Positions 8,779 through 17,950 of a DNA stretch of 64,000 nt are shown here, one piece after another. Both the position numbers and the translations under genes were made by a program. Below the pieces are notes generated by a model. It was not told the DNA's origin. It saw only the letters and a program-made list of their open reading frames with translations, and ran no database searches. Each line of letters opens with the position of its first letter. Position 1 is the first letter of the stretch. Origin of the DNA: Pseudomonadota bacterium (GTDB taxonomy: Bacteria; Pseudomonadota; Gammaproteobacteria; Pseudomonadales; Pseudohongiellaceae); assembly GCA_027623555.1 (NCBI GenBank), contig JAQBSZ010000002.1:186001-250000 (forward strand), written 5' to 3'.

Positions 8779-9617
8779 CTGAGCTGCCGTGTGGTCTGAA
8801 TATTGTTGTTGCACATCAGTTAGAGGCCGAGCCGCTAATCGATTGCCTGGGACTAATGCCGGGAAAAAGCAAACACGGTCTCACGATCTATGGGAATGAA
8901 AGAGGCCTCAGCCTGATTATCAGCGGCATGGGACAATCGGCGGCACAGGCTGCCACCGCCAGGTTAGCGCGACACCATAGTGAAACAACGCGAGGGCGAG
9001 CGGCCTGGCTGAATTTTGGTATTGCCGGGCATAGGTCAGCCGAGATTGGCACCAGCGTGCTCGCCAACAAGATATCGGAACGAGCTAGCGGAGCAGCGGT
9101 CTATCCAGCGGTGCTGCTCAAGTCGTTGCCGAGTTCAGCGGTGATCACAGTAGCAGCGCCTGAACTGGACTATGTTGAAGACGCGGCATTTGACATGGAA
9201 GCGTTTGGTTTCTGGTCTGCCGCGGTGCAGTGCGGCAGCCTGGAGTTGATCCAGGTCTGCAAATTAATCTCGGACAATCCTTCCAGGCCTGCCGATAGAG
9301 TCGACCTGGCCACGCTCAAGGATTTTGTGTATTCATGCACCGAACCGGTGAAGCAAGTAGTGGCCGAGATGTTATCGCTCAGTGAAGAGTTTAACCGCAT
9401 CTATCAGGATCCCGCGGAATTTGCGCAAATCAACAAGCGCTACAGACTGAGCGTGACACAGCAGCATCAACTCAGAGCGCTTTGTCGACGTTTTCATGCG
9501 CTGAACAAGGATGCACAGTTGGAGGAGTTCGTTGGCTCGAAAGCAGTCTCGGGAACTCAGTTGCTGCGTAATCTCGAAGCTTGCCTCGCCGCCGAGCGAC
9601 CATCGAGGTCAGGCTAG
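8775..9617 (+). CDS. Nucleoside phosphorylase/nucleosidase-superfamily protein
   Basis: 280 residues. The first 160 resemble the purine nucleoside phosphorylase/MTA-SAH nucleosidase fold: a glycine-rich GMGQSAAQAA turn, NFGIAGH, and AAFDMEAFGF (residues 137-146), whose Glu142 matches the ribose-binding Glu of the family. The C-terminal 120 residues are helical and not part of the standard fold. It would cleave a nucleoside-like N-glycosidic bond. Coupled to the upstream GT2 by ATGA and to the radical SAM gene by a one-base TAGTG overlap, so the three proteins are probably made together. Confidence 0.7.
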   Translation: MTELPCGLNIVVAHQLEAEPLIDCLGLMPGKSKHGLTIYGNERGLSLIISGMGQSAAQAATARLARHHSETTRGRAAWLNFGIAGHRSAEIGTSVLANKISERASGAAVYPAVLLKSLPSSAVITVAAPELDYVEDAAFDMEAFGFWSAAVQCGSLELIQVCKLISDNPSRPADRVDLATLKDFVYSCTEPVKQVVAEMLSLSEEFNRIYQDPAEFAQINKRYRLSVTQQHQLRALCRRFHALNKDAQLEEFVGSKAVSGTQLLRNLEACLAAERPSRSG

Positions 9618-10597
9618 TGTTTTCTGCCATCTACATTGAAGAAGAGGTTAAGGACCATGCCAGGGTAAAGGAAATTCTCGCGCGGTTTACCGGCGTGCCG
9701 CAGATTAGTTGCGAACGGTTCGGGGAGATATTCAATCGCAAGGCACAGAACTTTCGACTTCAGAAGCAGGCACCTGCACTGATATTAGCAAAAAAATACG
9801 GCAAGCTGGTGTTGCCGGCGCCCGCTGGTTATGGGTTCGAGGGCGGTGCCAGTTTTTATTTTTCCCATATGATGAATTGTGTTTATGATTGCCGGTATTG
9901 CTTCCTGCAGGGAATGTATCGTTCCGCAAATTATGTGCTATTCGTAAACTACGAAGATTTCGAGTCCGCTTTACTGGAAAGCATGCATGACTCAGCCGGT
10001 CCGTCTATATATTACAGTGGATACGACTGCGACAGCCTGGCGCTGGAACCGGTGAGTACGTTCTGTCGCTGTTTCCTTCCCTTGTTCGAGAGAAATCCCC
10101 AGGCTACCCTGGAAATTCGTACCAAAAGCACCCAGGTAAGAAGCCTGCTCGAAGTGTCGCCTTTGAAGAATTGTGTCATTGCCATGAGCTTCACCTGCCA
10201 CGAGGCTTCTCTTCAGTGGGAACATAGGGTACCGTCGATTGCCAAACGCATTGAAGCCTTGCAAAAGTTACAGAAGGCCGGATGGCCAATTGCGCTGCGT
10301 TTTGAACCATTGATCTATGAGCCGTTGGCAAGACAGCACTATCAGCGCCTGTTTGAGGAAATTTTCGCTGTTCTGGATGTGGCTTCGATCCATTCAATAA
10401 GCACGGGAGATTTCAGAATGCCGATAGAGTTTATGAAGAACATAATCAGGCTGTATCCCGATGAGGCCCTCTTTGCCAGGCCAATGGAAATGGAAGACGG
10501 GATGATGTCACTGAGCCATCAACAGGATTGGCCAGCCCAGATCGAGGAATTACTAATGAAATATATATCACCGGAACAATATTATCGCTGCGCCTAG
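9617..10597 (+). CDS. SPL-family (spore photoproduct lyase-like) radical SAM protein
   Basis: 326 residues from the GTG at 9617, preceded by GAGGTCAGG; a start at 9581 would overlap the upstream gene by 37 bases without need. The radical SAM cluster motif CVYDCRYC has Cys88, Cys92 and Cys95, the CxxxCxxC spacing with the Tyr-Cys pair as in SplB. The domain covers nearly the whole protein. True SplB repairs thymine spore photoproduct in endospore formers, which this organism is not expected to be. The substrate here is unknown. Operon partners suggest a modified nucleoside or nucleotide. Confidence 0.8.
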   Translation: MFSAIYIEEEVKDHARVKEILARFTGVPQISCERFGEIFNRKAQNFRLQKQAPALILAKKYGKLVLPAPAGYGFEGGASFYFSHMMNCVYDCRYCFLQGMYRSANYVLFVNYEDFESALLESMHDSAGPSIYYSGYDCDSLALEPVSTFCRCFLPLFERNPQATLEIRTKSTQVRSLLEVSPLKNCVIAMSFTCHEASLQWEHRVPSIAKRIEALQKLQKAGWPIALRFEPLIYEPLARQHYQRLFEEIFAVLDVASIHSISTGDFRMPIEFMKNIIRLYPDEALFARPMEMEDGMMSLSHQQDWPAQIEELLMKYISPEQYYRCA

Positions 10598-10609
10598 GAT
10601 TTCGACACC

Positions 10610-11335
10610 ATGAATGCTAGCAACGATAATCTGGCAATAGTTACCGGCGCCTCTTCCGGAATCGGCCTGGCAATGGCCAGAAGACTGCTGGAAGAAGGTT
10701 ATAGTGTGATCGGTATTGCCAGGCAGTTTCCAGCTGCAACCTTGCAGCATGCACATTTTCGTAGCGTCGAGCTGGATCTGGCCGACCTGGACAATTTACC
10801 TGCTGCGCTCAAGCAGATAATTGACGGAATAAATCAGCCGATTCGCCTGCTCATCAACAACGCAGGGATCGGTAAAATGGGATACCTGGAACAGTTATCA
10901 ATTGACGATATCAGGCTGGTCATGGATACGAACTTCATGAGTCATGCCATCGTTACCAAGAGTTTCCTGCCGCTGCTAAAGCAACAAGAAGAACTGGCAG
11001 ACATCGTATTCACCGGTTCCGAAGCTGCGCTGCAAGGCGCGCGCCAGGGATCGATCTATTGCGCCAGCAAGTTTGCTATCCGGGGATTTGTGCAAGCGCT
11101 CCGGCAGGAATGTGCCAAATCCGCGGTGCGGGTCACTATCATCAATCCTGGGGCAGTGCGCAGCGCCTTTTTCGACGATCTACACTTTGAGCCGGCAGGA
11201 GCCAAAGAGAATGCAATTGAACCTGCCGATATTGCCGAGATTCTGCTTACGGTAGTGAACGCACGGCCCGGCACCGTAATCGATGAGATTAACCTTTCCC
11301 CTCAGACCCAGGTCTGGCAGCGAAAGGATAAATGA
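10610..11335 (+). CDS. SDR-family NAD(P)-dependent oxidoreductase
   Basis: 241 residues with TGASSGIG near residue 13, NNAG near 83 and YCASK as the active-site Tyr/Lys motif. It begins 12 bases after the SPL gene and closes the four-gene operon. Its last 40 codons are duplicated just downstream as a diverged remnant, so the 3' end has probably been through recombination. Substrate unknown. Confidence 0.85.
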   Translation: MNASNDNLAIVTGASSGIGLAMARRLLEEGYSVIGIARQFPAATLQHAHFRSVELDLADLDNLPAALKQIIDGINQPIRLLINNAGIGKMGYLEQLSIDDIRLVMDTNFMSHAIVTKSFLPLLKQQEELADIVFTGSEAALQGARQGSIYCASKFAIRGFVQALRQECAKSAVRVTIINPGAVRSAFFDDLHFEPAGAKENAIEPADIAEILLTVVNARPGTVIDEINLSPQTQVWQRKDK

Positions 11336-11339
11336 TTCA

Positions 11340-11456
11340 GCCAAAGAGAATGCAATTGAACCTGCCGATATTGCCGAGATCCTGCTTACGGTAGTAAACG
11401 CGCGACCCGGCACAGTAATCGATGAGATTAACCTCTCTCCGCAGACTCGCGTCTGA
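11340..11456 (+). pseudogene. Remnant of the 3' end of a second SDR gene
   Basis: This segment repeats 11201-11321 at an offset of 139 bases with about 90% identity (12 differences in 121 bases). Read in frame it encodes the same residues (AKENAIEPADIAEILL...) and ends QTRV-stop. The first nine differences all fall at third codon positions and are silent. That pattern means the copy diverged while coding under selection. It is therefore the tail of a homologous SDR gene rather than a fresh duplication. Confidence 0.7.
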
Positions 11457-11614
11457 CAGCAAAAGCCCTGCAGTCATGGCTCTCAGCCGATGCGACTATC
11501 TGTTGCTGAGCGATCTAGTAGCGTATAGTAGTCATCTGCCGTGCAAAGCTGAGATAATCAGCGCCAATTGTAGCTAATCGGACGCCATCAAGGCCCTATA
11601 TTCGAGGATAATTC

Positions 11615-12067
11615 ATGAAATCAGTACAGAATTTTTCAATTGCTCTTCGCGCATGCTTCTGTGTCAGCCTGCTGCTGCTGTTACCTATGGTTGCCCAGGC
11701 CCATACGGCGTTGCAGAAATCCACTCCAGCCACCGATGCTGTGATCAACACGCCACCGGCGCATATTGACCTGGAATTCAATGGGCCGGTAAAACTGATC
11801 AAATTCGAAGTGATGGGTGTCGGGCACGAAATGCCTAGCAAGTTTGAAGTTCAGGCTGACGCTATGGCTACTTACCGCATCGAAACACCAGGAATGCACC
11901 CCGGGGCATTTACGGTGAATTGGGCAGTTATCGGCGCAGATGGGCACACAGTGGCTAATTCGTTCAGCTTTAATGTGGATTCCGCCGCAGAGGCACATGC
12001 CGACCATGCCGACCATGCCGACCACGCTGATCATGCCGAACATGGTGCGGCTGCACACGGCCATTAG
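11615..12067 (+). CDS. copC: CopC-domain periplasmic copper-binding protein with His-rich tail
   Basis: 150 residues. The signal peptide ends ...MVAQA, giving a mature N-terminus HTALQKSTPA whose His1 is the usual CopC copper ligand. The beta-barrel domain (to about residue 125) has the family motifs STPA and TVNWAVIGADGHTVANSFSF. The tail adds a run of His-Ala-Asp units, an extra metal-binding segment. GAGGA precedes the ATG. CopD follows after 17 bases. Together they are known to take part in periplasmic copper handling. Confidence 0.9.
   Translation: MKSVQNFSIALRACFCVSLLLLLPMVAQAHTALQKSTPATDAVINTPPAHIDLEFNGPVKLIKFEVMGVGHEMPSKFEVQADAMATYRIETPGMHPGAFTVNWAVIGADGHTVANSFSFNVDSAAEAHADHADHADHADHAEHGAAAHGH
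11996..12043 (+). repeat. 9-bp codon repeat encoding a His-Ala-Asp tail in CopC
   Basis: Five units of cat-gcc-gac type with third-base variation encode HAD/HAE repeats at the CopC C-terminus. Likely a metal-binding tail that changes length by slippage. Confidence 0.8.
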
Positions 12068-12084
12068 CGCTCTGACGCTAGTTT

Positions 12085-13002
12085 ATGTTCGTTGTCCCAA
12101 CTGCGTGGGAACTTGCCAGTCTAGTTTGTAAACTGCTTCTCTATTTCGGTACTGCCAGCATCGCTGGCGGTAGCCTCAGTTTACGTCTCTACAACGACGG
12201 CAGTCGAAAATCAGTCAATTCACTCCTGCTCTACATCATGGCCGGTGCTCTACTGGGGTTTCAGGGTGTGTTGGCGAATTTCTTTATCCAGGTCGGGCTG
12301 ATCAATGACAGCGGCTTGTCTGGCATGTTCGACTGGAGTATGGCTTCACTGCTACTGGGCGCGCAGCTCGGCGACGTCACGATTTTTCGATTGGCTGGAT
12401 TCGTCTTAGTTATTCTGTCGACGCTCTTCTATTTACGTAAAGCGCAACATCTGATCCAGCCACCGAGCCAGGCATTCTTTGGAGCGCTGCTGATTCTTCA
12501 TGGAGTGGTTCTGATTGCAATCGCGTTCAGCTTCACACTTGCCGGTCATGTATCAGTCCTGGGTGTAGTCCCTCGATTCGCCATCATTGTCCATACTCTG
12601 GCATTTTCTGTGTGGATAGGCGCTCTGATTCCCTTGTTGCTGCTCACAGCATCAACCGATCTCGATTTGTTGCAACGTTTGCTGAAGCGCTTCGGTGATC
12701 ATGCCATCGCAGTTCTGCTGGCGCTTGCAGGCGCGGGTGTGCTGATGCTGCTGAGCTTACTGGAAACGCCGGGCCAACTGCTCTCCAGCGCCTACGGTCT
12801 GGCATTACTGGTGAAGCTAATTATGGTAGCTCTAATAGTTGGTATTGCCGGCCTGAACAAGCTGGTGTTCGTACCGGCAATTCTGCGGCAGGGTCATGCA
12901 GCGAGTCTGAGAAATTCGATCCGTGTAGAAATACTCGTGGCAACACTCATCCTGATGTTAACTGCTTATCTCTCGACGATTGTCGGTCCACCCGGACATT
13001 GA
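12085..13002 (+). CDS. copD: CopD-family copper-resistance inner-membrane protein
   Basis: 305 residues with about eight hydrophobic segments along the whole length. It contains HTLAFSVWIGALIPLLLL, the His-containing segment typical of CopD, and ends with a CopD-type helix. It lies 17 bases after copC in the same direction. CopD proteins take copper from CopC across the inner membrane. No cytoplasmic domain is present. Confidence 0.85.
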   Translation: MFVVPTAWELASLVCKLLLYFGTASIAGGSLSLRLYNDGSRKSVNSLLLYIMAGALLGFQGVLANFFIQVGLINDSGLSGMFDWSMASLLLGAQLGDVTIFRLAGFVLVILSTLFYLRKAQHLIQPPSQAFFGALLILHGVVLIAIAFSFTLAGHVSVLGVVPRFAIIVHTLAFSVWIGALIPLLLLTASTDLDLLQRLLKRFGDHAIAVLLALAGAGVLMLLSLLETPGQLLSSAYGLALLVKLIMVALIVGIAGLNKLVFVPAILRQGHAASLRNSIRVEILVATLILMLTAYLSTIVGPPGH

Positions 13003-13025
13003 AGTCAGGCTGAGACTGAGTGGCT

Positions 13026-14036
13026 TTAAGTCAAGTTGCTCTTGGTCGGTGGTAGCTCAAGCAGCTTCGGTTCTTCAACCAGACGTCGGGCCTCAAAGCT
13101 ATCCAGGTCGAGACTGTACAGTTCGGCTTGAAATCCTCTATCCGAGAACAATGCGGAGGTAGTCATGTGCTGCTGTTTGGCGAACAGGAGAGAATTTCCC
13201 AGGGGAGACCAGGCGAGGTTAAAGAGTCTCTCCAGGCTGTGAAAGATCGCAGCGGGTTGGTCCATCTCGTTCAGCGCGCCGAGGAAAATAGTCGATCCAG
13301 TATGGTCGTGCTGAATATAGGCATATTGGCTTTCGTCATTTGACACAACCGGAGTCTCAATAGCTTCGGCAAAATAGCTCTGCTGATCCATAGTGCTCAA
13401 GGTCATCTCGGCACCGATGATCCCGGGTCTCGGGTTCATGACTTCATCACTTAGCAATACCGGTTCGAGGTACGTGGGCGATAAATTTCCGAAATCAGCA
13501 TTCAACCAGAATCCCGTCACCAGGCTGAGACACAGGGCGGCCCAACCTGCCTGTCGAACCAGAGGATTCTGTTGCAATGGGACGGTCCAGAACGGATTTC
13601 GCTCCGGTTCTACGGTTAGTTCCATATCCTGCTGGACAACGGCCAGCAAGCGATAGCCTTTCTTCGGTATGGTCTCGATATAATCCGCCTGGCTATCCTG
13701 ACTTAGCTGCAATTGCTTGCGCAATTCAGATATCGCTCGGGTAAGGGAGTTTTCGTTTACGATTACCCGGGGCCAGAGTTCCTGAACCAGTTCATCACGA
13801 CTCAATACCCGGTGACTATTCGCAGCCAGGTAGCTCAACAAATGAATGAGTCGGGGTTCCAGATGGCGAGATTCCTCACCGTTTGCTCGTTGCAGCCGAT
13901 TCAGGCCAGGTCGAACGATCCAGGCACCCACACGAAAATCCTGCTGCAAGGCAGGGCTGACAATTTCGCTGGTACCGTCGAGAGTAGAGCTCCTGGAGCT
14001 ATAGCCGGCGCTGGGCCGGATTTGCGCTGATGTCAT
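13026..14036 (-). CDS. CadC/ToxR-like membrane transcriptional regulator
   Basis: 336 residues. Residues about 30-130 form a winged-helix DNA-binding domain of the OmpR/CadC type (LEPRLIHLLSYLAANSHRVL, then LTRAISELRKQL and YIETIPKKGYRLLA). A single membrane segment follows near 165-182, then a periplasmic region of about 150 residues that may act as sensor. It is divergent from the htrA gene across 256 bases holding several repeated motifs. It may therefore control this protease in response to an envelope signal (inference). Confidence 0.8.
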   Translation of the reverse strand: MTSAQIRPSAGYSSRSSTLDGTSEIVSPALQQDFRVGAWIVRPGLNRLQRANGEESRHLEPRLIHLLSYLAANSHRVLSRDELVQELWPRVIVNENSLTRAISELRKQLQLSQDSQADYIETIPKKGYRLLAVVQQDMELTVEPERNPFWTVPLQQNPLVRQAGWAALCLSLVTGFWLNADFGNLSPTYLEPVLLSDEVMNPRPGIIGAEMTLSTMDQQSYFAEAIETPVVSNDESQYAYIQHDHTGSTIFLGALNEMDQPAAIFHSLERLFNLAWSPLGNSLLFAKQQHMTTSALFSDRGFQAELYSLDLDSFEARRLVEEPKLLELPPTKSNLT

Positions 14037-14140
14037 CTCTGTTCCCGTGTTTTTAAAACCGTCAATTAACTATAGAGAGTAGACGCCCCGCAGAGGCGTT
14101 TTGTTTCAAAAATTTACGACTTTTTCGCCATCATCAGTGA

Positions 14141-14242
14141 TTCAGGTGATTTTAGAGGAATCAGGTGGGTATGAGTACGATTTTGTCCAGCTGGAGCTTT
14201 TCTGGACAGTTTATTCACCGCAATTTCAGGTTATTCATCGCA
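14141..14242 (+). promoter_or_regulatory. Repeated motifs in the CadC-like/HtrA divergent promoter region
   Basis: TCAGGTG occurs at 14142-14148 and 14161-14167 (19-base step). GTCCAG/CTGGAC form an inverted repeat at 14185-14207. TTATTCAcCGCA (14211-14222) and TTATTCAtCGCA (14231-14242) are 20 bases apart. Two-turn spacing suits paired regulator binding on one DNA face. Function inferred. Confidence 0.35.
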
Positions 14243-14292
14243 TTACTCACTAGATTCGATCTCAATGCAATCCCGCAGGGGAGATCGAAAAG

Positions 14293-15689
14293 ATGAAGAT
14301 GTATTTATCCAGCGCATTACGCAGCGCACTCATTCTGATGGCCTGGATGTCCCAGGTTCATGCGATAAGCAACGAGGCTCTGTTGCAAGGCATTCCCTCG
14401 TTGCGCCCATGTTGGAATTAGTAACTCCTGCGGTCGTTAACATCCGGGTCGCCAAGGCAATTCCTACATCGACGCGTTACTTCTTTAATGGTGAGCAATT
14501 ACCTGAACAACTACGGCGTTACTTCGATGACGCGCCAGATATTACCCGTGAAGAACGCCGCCCGCCTTTCGCCAGCGGCGCCGGGTCTGGCGTAATTATT
14601 GACGCCGAAAATGGTTATATCGTTACCAATCATCATGTCATCGATGGCGCTGCCAACATCACAGTGCAGTTGAACGATGGACGCTCGATGCAGGCAACGC
14701 TGCTGGGAAGTGATGAGAACACCGACGTCGCCTTGTTACAGATCGAGGCGGATCACCTGGTGGATATCAGGCTCGCCGCTATCGAGACTGTTCAAGTAGG
14801 TGATTACGTCGTTGCCATCGGTAATCCATTTGGCATTGGCCAGACCGTCACATCAGGCATAGTGAGTGCCCTGGGCCGAACCGGACTTAACAATGAAAAC
14901 TATGAAGACTTTATTCAGACCGATGCATCCATCAATCTGGGTAATTCAGGTGGCGCGCTGGTAGATATGGAGGGGCGCTTGATTGGTATCAACACCGCAA
15001 TCATCAGCGGTAATGGAGGCAGCAACGGCATTGGATTTGCAGTACCGGTTGACATGGTGTCAGCGGTAATAGCTCACCTGCAAAGGGATGGCGAAGTGCG
15101 CCGGGGAATGTTGGGCGTAACCATCACCAACGTTACGCAGGATGTTCAGCAGGCACTGAATGTATCAGTTCAGGAAGGGGCAGTTGTCACTGCTGTGCTG
15201 CCAGGGAGCGCGGCTGCCGATGCTGGAATTCAGATTTCCGACGTGATTGTCGAGATCGATGGGCGCTCGGTGGCCAGCAGTCGTGAGCTACGGAATATTG
15301 TCGGGATGATGCGCCGCGATCAGCAAGTTGCACTCGGGCTCTATCGAGACGGTGAGCGTATCACAGTCGATGCGGTGATCAAGGCAGCCGAAAGTAAAGT
15401 GTCTGAGAGTTCTCGTCCTGCCGCTGCTGCAGATTACCGTGGAGCCCAGCTACGCACACTGCCCGCCGGCGCCAATGCATTTACTGATCGTGGTGTGGAG
15501 ATTCTAGCCGTCCAATCACAAAGCAGAGCCTGGGCGGCTGGTTTACGCACAGGCGATGTCATTGTCGAAATAAACCGCCAGCTCATAAGCGATCTACCGG
15601 CTTTTAGTTCCGCTGTCGAAAATCTGGACCGCTTCGCTGCACTCACCGTAATTCGGGAAGATCAACGCATGTTGCTGTTCCTGCCCTGA
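14293..15689 (+). CDS. DegQ/HtrA-type periplasmic serine protease with a frameshift after the signal peptide
   Basis: The protease domain has His124 (TNHHVID), Asp154 (NTDVALL) and Ser228 (GNSGGAL), numbered from the in-frame ATG at 14265. Two PDZ domains follow, and the family length is full. The ATG at 14293 has AGGGGAG at 8 bases and encodes an excellent signal peptide (24 residues ending SQVHA). That frame then stops at 14419-14421, while the protease continues in the frame one base earlier. A single base is missing between about 14375 and 14405. The 14265 start has no ribosome-binding site and gives a non-signal N-terminus. Either the gene is broken for export, or this is a sequencing error. 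Confidence 0.8.
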
Positions 15690-15752
15690 GCACCTGGTTG
15701 CTGGAGATCTTTGGTTTCCGGCTTCTTTTTGCACTAAGAAGTGCCCCCGATT

Positions 15753-15788
15753 GGCCGATTTAATACCTATTAAGTCGGCCCTTTTTTT
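15753..15788 (+). terminator. Intrinsic terminator after htrA
   Basis: A 12-bp stem ggccgatttaat / attaagtcggcc (one G-T pair) with loop acct and a run of seven T. Confidence 0.85.
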
Positions 15789-15992
15789 GTCCGGCAATCC
15801 GGAACTTAAGCGCGCTGCAGATTTCCTATATAATTCAAGCCCCTGGTGCTAAGGTAAAGTAATATGGCTTATAGAGGGATCGGGCTATTCAGGTATCCGA
15901 GGCCAGGCCTCAGGAAAGGTAGTTGGAGCGTCAGATTTTGTTGTTAAACCGCCGGGTTGGATCGCGATTCCAGGAATAAAGACTATTCCCTC

Positions 15993-17159
15993 GTGACATT
16001 ATCAAAAATTACATACCCAGGCAGCGCCCTGCGTGGAGCTCTTCTCAGTGCGCTGGCTTGCTTGCCCCTACTGGGTCAGGCAGATGACGCATCGGTGCAG
16101 GGCGCCTACACCTACGATGCCACCGAGTACGTCAGTTGGCTTACCGCTGCATCCGACGAGAAATCAATTCCCGGTGCTGCGCTGGCAATCGTTACTCGAG
16201 AAGGCATCGTGCACCTTGAGACCTGGGGTGTAAGAAAAATAGCCGATAGTGGCCCCGTTAATACTGACTCAATATTTCGAATCGCTTCCATGTCCAAGAC
16301 CTTTGCCGGAACGGCGGCGACCCTGCTGGTTAATCAACACCTGCAGAGTTGGGACACGCCGATTAACGAGCTCTTTCCACAACTGCAACTGGGTACACGG
16401 CAATCGTCTGGATCGATTTCGCTCAAGCACATTGCCAGTCAATCGACAGGCCTGATGCCCCATTCCTTTTCCAATATGCTCGATGATGGTGTGGCCTACG
16501 AGAAGATCAAGCAAAAATTCAATCAGATTCCAACGGTTTGTCGGCCGGGAGATTGCTATGGCTATCAGAATGTTGTGTTCTCTCTTATTGCTGATGTTGT
16601 CGAACAGAGCACCGGGGACAGCTATGAACACTATCTCAGCGAACAACTGTTCAAGCCGCTGGGCATGGTGACGGCCAGTGTCGGCATGCAACCTTATCTG
16701 GATGAACCCAATGCCACGGTTCCTCATCGGCGAGTGCGCGGACGTTGGAGAACCACCACTACTAATCAGGCCTACTACTCGGTGGCACCGGCATCTGGAA
16801 TTAATGCAAGTATCTTCGATATGAGCATGTGGTTACGCGCAAATCTCGGTGCCTTTCCTGAAGTCTTGCCGGCAGATTTTCTAGCGGAGCTTCATGAGCC
16901 GGTAATTTCAACGCCGCGTGGTAACTACTTCAATCGTTGGTCTGGCCTGGAAAAAGCCTATTACGCAATCGGCTGGCGGGTTCTCGATTACAAAGGCATG
17001 CGCGCCATTCATCACGGCGGTGGCGTCAGGGGCTATCGATCGGAAATGGTTTTCGTCCCCGCTGCAAATATTGGCATGGTATTGCTATTGAATGCTGAAT
17101 CCAATATGGCCAATGATGTCGTACCGGCATTCCTCGATAGCCTGCTAGAATCACACTGA
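15993..17159 (+). CDS. Serine hydrolase, class C beta-lactamase-like family
   Basis: About 388 residues from the GTG at 15993, giving a signal peptide (positive N-region, then ALLSALACLPLLGQA). An in-frame TTG at 15957 is an alternative; neither has a good ribosome-binding site. Catalytic motifs are Ser-x-x-Lys in SMSKTF, Tyr-x-Asn in YGYQNVV, and HHGGG in place of the KTG motif. The last points to an esterase or peptidase of the Pfam beta-lactamase group rather than a true AmpC. Exported to the periplasm. Substrate unknown. Confidence 0.8.
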   Translation: MTLSKITYPGSALRGALLSALACLPLLGQADDASVQGAYTYDATEYVSWLTAASDEKSIPGAALAIVTREGIVHLETWGVRKIADSGPVNTDSIFRIASMSKTFAGTAATLLVNQHLQSWDTPINELFPQLQLGTRQSSGSISLKHIASQSTGLMPHSFSNMLDDGVAYEKIKQKFNQIPTVCRPGDCYGYQNVVFSLIADVVEQSTGDSYEHYLSEQLFKPLGMVTASVGMQPYLDEPNATVPHRRVRGRWRTTTTNQAYYSVAPASGINASIFDMSMWLRANLGAFPEVLPADFLAELHEPVISTPRGNYFNRWSGLEKAYYAIGWRVLDYKGMRAIHHGGGVRGYRSEMVFVPAANIGMVLLLNAESNMANDVVPAFLDSLLESH

Positions 17160-17195
17160 GTCTGTTCAACAAAAAAAAACAAAGGATCCATCATC

Positions 17196-17933
17196 ATGAG
17201 CTCGGTAATTGAGTTACTGAAGTCACACCGAAGTATTCGCAAGTTTACCGACCAGGCAATTCCTCCAGAGTTATTCAAGGACATTGTGCAGGCAGGGCAG
17301 GCAGCAGCAACTTCCAGCTTTCTGCAGGGCGCTACTATCGTTAGAGTAACCGAGGCAGAGAAGCGGCAGAAGATTGCCGAGCTTGCTGGTGGACAGGCCT
17401 ATGTTGCATCGGCAGCAGAATTCATGGTGCTGTGTGCCGACTTGAAGCGTGCTGGCAACTATTGTGCCCAGTATGGAAAATCCTTCGAAGGTGATTATAC
17501 CGAACAGTTTATTATTGCCACGGTAGATGTCGCACTGATGGCGCAGAACATGGTGACTGCAGCAGAATCTGAGGGTCTAGGCATTTGCTATATCGGCGGT
17601 ATACGTAATAACCCGGGGCCAGTTTCAGAGTTACTGGAATTACCAAAGGGCGTCTACCCGGTGTTTGGACTATGCCTGGGTTATCCGGACCAGGACCCTG
17701 AAGTGAAACCGCGGTTACCTGTCAACGTAATCCTCAAACAGGAAGTCTACAACGAAGAGGGTGATCAGACGGCGATCGCCGAGTACGACGAACGCATCCG
17801 GGAGTACTATCGCACTCGCAGCGGCGGTGGGCATGGCATCAGTTGGAGTGAACAGGTATCAACCTTGTTAGCGGAGAAATCCCGTCCCCATATGAAGGGG
17901 TTTCTGGAGGGGCAGGGCTTCAAGTTCCGCTAA
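17196..17933 (+). CDS. nfsA: NfsA-type oxygen-insensitive NADPH nitroreductase
   Basis: 245 residues. The opening LKSHRSIRKFTDQAIP and the FMN-contact ATSSFLQG are hallmarks of the NfsA/FRP branch, as are GICYIGGIRNNP and FGLCLGYPDQ. The enzyme uses FMN and NADPH to reduce nitroaromatics and quinones by two electrons in the cytoplasm. AAAGGA lies upstream of the ATG. Monocistronic by context. Confidence 0.85.
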   Translation: MSSVIELLKSHRSIRKFTDQAIPPELFKDIVQAGQAAATSSFLQGATIVRVTEAEKRQKIAELAGGQAYVASAAEFMVLCADLKRAGNYCAQYGKSFEGDYTEQFIIATVDVALMAQNMVTAAESEGLGICYIGGIRNNPGPVSELLELPKGVYPVFGLCLGYPDQDPEVKPRLPVNVILKQEVYNEEGDQTAIAEYDERIREYYRTRSGGGHGISWSEQVSTLLAEKSRPHMKGFLEGQGFKFR

Positions 17934-17950
17934 AGTCGGCGTTGTTTTAT

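Noticed and set aside
15863-15946. 27-codon ORF upstream of the serine hydrolase
   Set aside because: No peptide pattern, and a different frame from the hydrolase; chance is enough.
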